Under the pieces are notes generated by a model. It made no database searches. It saw only the letters and a program-made list of their open reading frames with translations, and was not told where the DNA came from. Source: Oscillospiraceae bacterium (GTDB taxonomy: Bacteria; Bacillota; Clostridia; Oscillospirales; Oscillospiraceae). Taken from it: DNA of 7,893 nucleotides. Positions within the stretch are counted from its first letter, which is position 1; every line of letters starts with the position of its first letter. The stretch lies in NCBI GenBank assembly GCA_031263805.1, contig JAISFB010000195.1:1-7893 (forward strand), given 5' to 3'. Of the stretch, positions 7,551 through 7,893 are shown piece by piece. The translations under genes were made by a program, and so were the position numbers.

Positions 7551-7590
7551 GCGTAATTGTGATATTTCTGGTATTCTATCACATTTACGC
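7551..7590. promoter_or_regulatory. 40-base palindrome, operator-like, over a candidate -10 box
   Basis: The left arm GCGTAATTGTGATA (7551-7564) and right arm TATCACATTTACGC (7577-7590) are inverted repeats with 13 of 14 bases complementary, separated by a 12-base spacer. The element lies just upstream of the ATPase gene. On neither strand is it followed by a T-run, so it does not look like an intrinsic terminator. On the minus strand it contains a TG, one base, then TAGAAT (7573-7578), a good extended -10 box, with no clear -35. A dimeric regulator bound here would block or modulate that promoter. Confidence 0.6.
7573..7578 (-). promoter_or_regulatory. Candidate extended -10 promoter of the ATPase operon
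   Basis: On the minus strand TAGAAT (5 of 6 of TATAAT) is preceded by TGA, forming an extended -10 element inside the palindrome. The sequence about 17 bases upstream is T-rich (TTTCTT) and only poorly matches a -35 box, so it would rely on the extended -10. It would give a leader of roughly 40 bases before ATG 7527. Confidence 0.4.
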
Positions 7591-7605
7591 AAAAAAAGAA
7601 ACCGG

Positions 7606-7647
7606 TAAAAACATTTTTTACAGCTTGCCGTGGGTAAGCTGTAAAAA
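7606..7647 (-). terminator. Hairpin after the histidine kinase gene, probable terminator
   Basis: Arms at 7615-7629 and 7633-7647 can form a 15-pair stem around a 3-base loop, with one imperfect pair (7627 with 7635). It starts 9 bases after the kinase stop codon. On the minus strand the stem is followed by ATG and then five T (7611-7607), with a further run of seven T at 7597-7591. The U-run does not directly follow the GC-rich core, which is unusual for an intrinsic terminator, but the position fits termination of the kinase transcript. Confidence 0.5.
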
Positions 7648-7656
7648 GCGCCATAA

Positions 7657-7893
7657 TTATATCTGCCGCAAAGGAAAGCTGACGGTGACCGCGGTGCCGG
7701 AGGCTCCGTCGCTGCGCACGTCAATCTTGGCGCCGTGCAGCATCGCCCCGTGCTTGACGATGGAGAGCCCGAGCCCCGTGCCCGCGACGGCGCCGCCGCG
7801 GCTTTTTTCCACGCGGTAAAAGCGCTCGAATACGCGGCTCTGCTCGCCGGGCGGGATGCCGATGCCGGTGTCCTCGACTGTGAGCGCCGCCGC
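7657..7893 (-). CDS. Sensor histidine kinase, C-terminal fragment (PhoR-like)
   Basis: The gene runs off the right edge; only the last 78 residues and the TAA stop (7657-7659) are in the window. They form the end of a HATPase_c ATP-binding domain. The G1/D box is VEDTGIGIP (6-14 of the fragment, with Asp8), the F box FERFYRVEKSR (22-32) and the G2 box GTGLGL (38-43), followed by KHGAMLHGAKI and a final beta-strand ending VSFPL. These are the order and spacing found in PhoR/WalK-type kinases, and the RFYRVEKSR and KHGAMLHGAKI wording is close to PhoR-like proteins of Clostridia. The sensor and phosphoacceptor His domains lie outside the window, so the signal cannot be told. A response regulator gene is expected further upstream on the same strand. 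A hairpin separates it from the next gene. Confidence 0.93.
   Translation of the reverse strand, partial: AAALTVEDTGIGIPPGEQSRVFERFYRVEKSRGGAVAGTGLGLSIVKHGAMLHGAKIDVRSDGASGTAVTVSFPLRQI

Noticed and set aside
7551..7590. The palindrome as an intrinsic terminator.
   Set aside because: On the plus strand the stem is followed by A-runs, and on the minus strand by CTGAAAGG, so no U-run follows it in either direction.
7551..7590. The palindrome as a CRP-type site or transposon end.
   Set aside because: The TGTGA and TCACA cores are 16 bases apart rather than 6, and there is no transposase, target duplication or second copy in the window.

Overview
The window is GC-rich and densely coding. It carries one plus-strand gene, mutS, facing a block of five minus-strand genes. 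The protein types suggest a low-abundance or uncultured member of the Clostridia, perhaps Oscillospirales or Christensenellales. They include a Bacillota-style MutS, a PhoR-like kinase tail, a DivIVA-like coiled-coil protein, a transglutaminase-fold lipoprotein and an ABC exporter with a Pro/Gly-rich N-terminus. Frequent ATA isoleucine codons in an otherwise GC-rich gene set, strong GGAGG-type ribosome sites and sigma-A-like promoters fit this too. The taxonomic guess is inference only.

Layout. 1-103: mutS promoter and leader. 104-2755 (+): mutS, complete. 2756-2792: short convergent gap containing a weak inverted repeat. 2793-4697 (-): ABC half-transporter with fused permease and ATPase. 4704-5081 (-): small DivIVA-like coiled-coil protein, 6 bases upstream of the transporter. 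5082-5128: gap with a 12-base tandem repeat and a possible internal promoter. 5129-6307 (-): lipoprotein with a transglutaminase-like domain whose expected catalytic cysteine is glycine. 6304-7527 (-): AAA_14/DUF4143-type ATPase, overlapping the lipoprotein gene by 4 bases. 7528-7656: regulatory gap with a near-perfect 40-base palindrome over a candidate -10 box and a hairpin after the kinase gene. 7657-7893 (-): C-terminal end of a PhoR-like sensor histidine kinase that runs off the window. No stretch over 300 bases lacks a gene.

How the genes may work together. mutS acts in DNA mismatch repair and has its own promoter; mutL is not next to it downstream. The minus-strand genes from 7527 down to 2793 are tightly packed and probably form one transcription unit, possibly with an internal promoter before the DivIVA-like gene. 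The ATPase is cytoplasmic, the lipoprotein extracytoplasmic, the coiled-coil protein probably at the membrane and the transporter in the membrane, so a cell-envelope role is a reasonable but unproven guess. The kinase belongs to the preceding transcription unit. I see no phage, transposon, CRISPR, tRNA or rRNA sequence. The most interesting signals are the palindromic operator-like element at 7551-7590 and the apparent loss of the catalytic cysteine in the lipoprotein.
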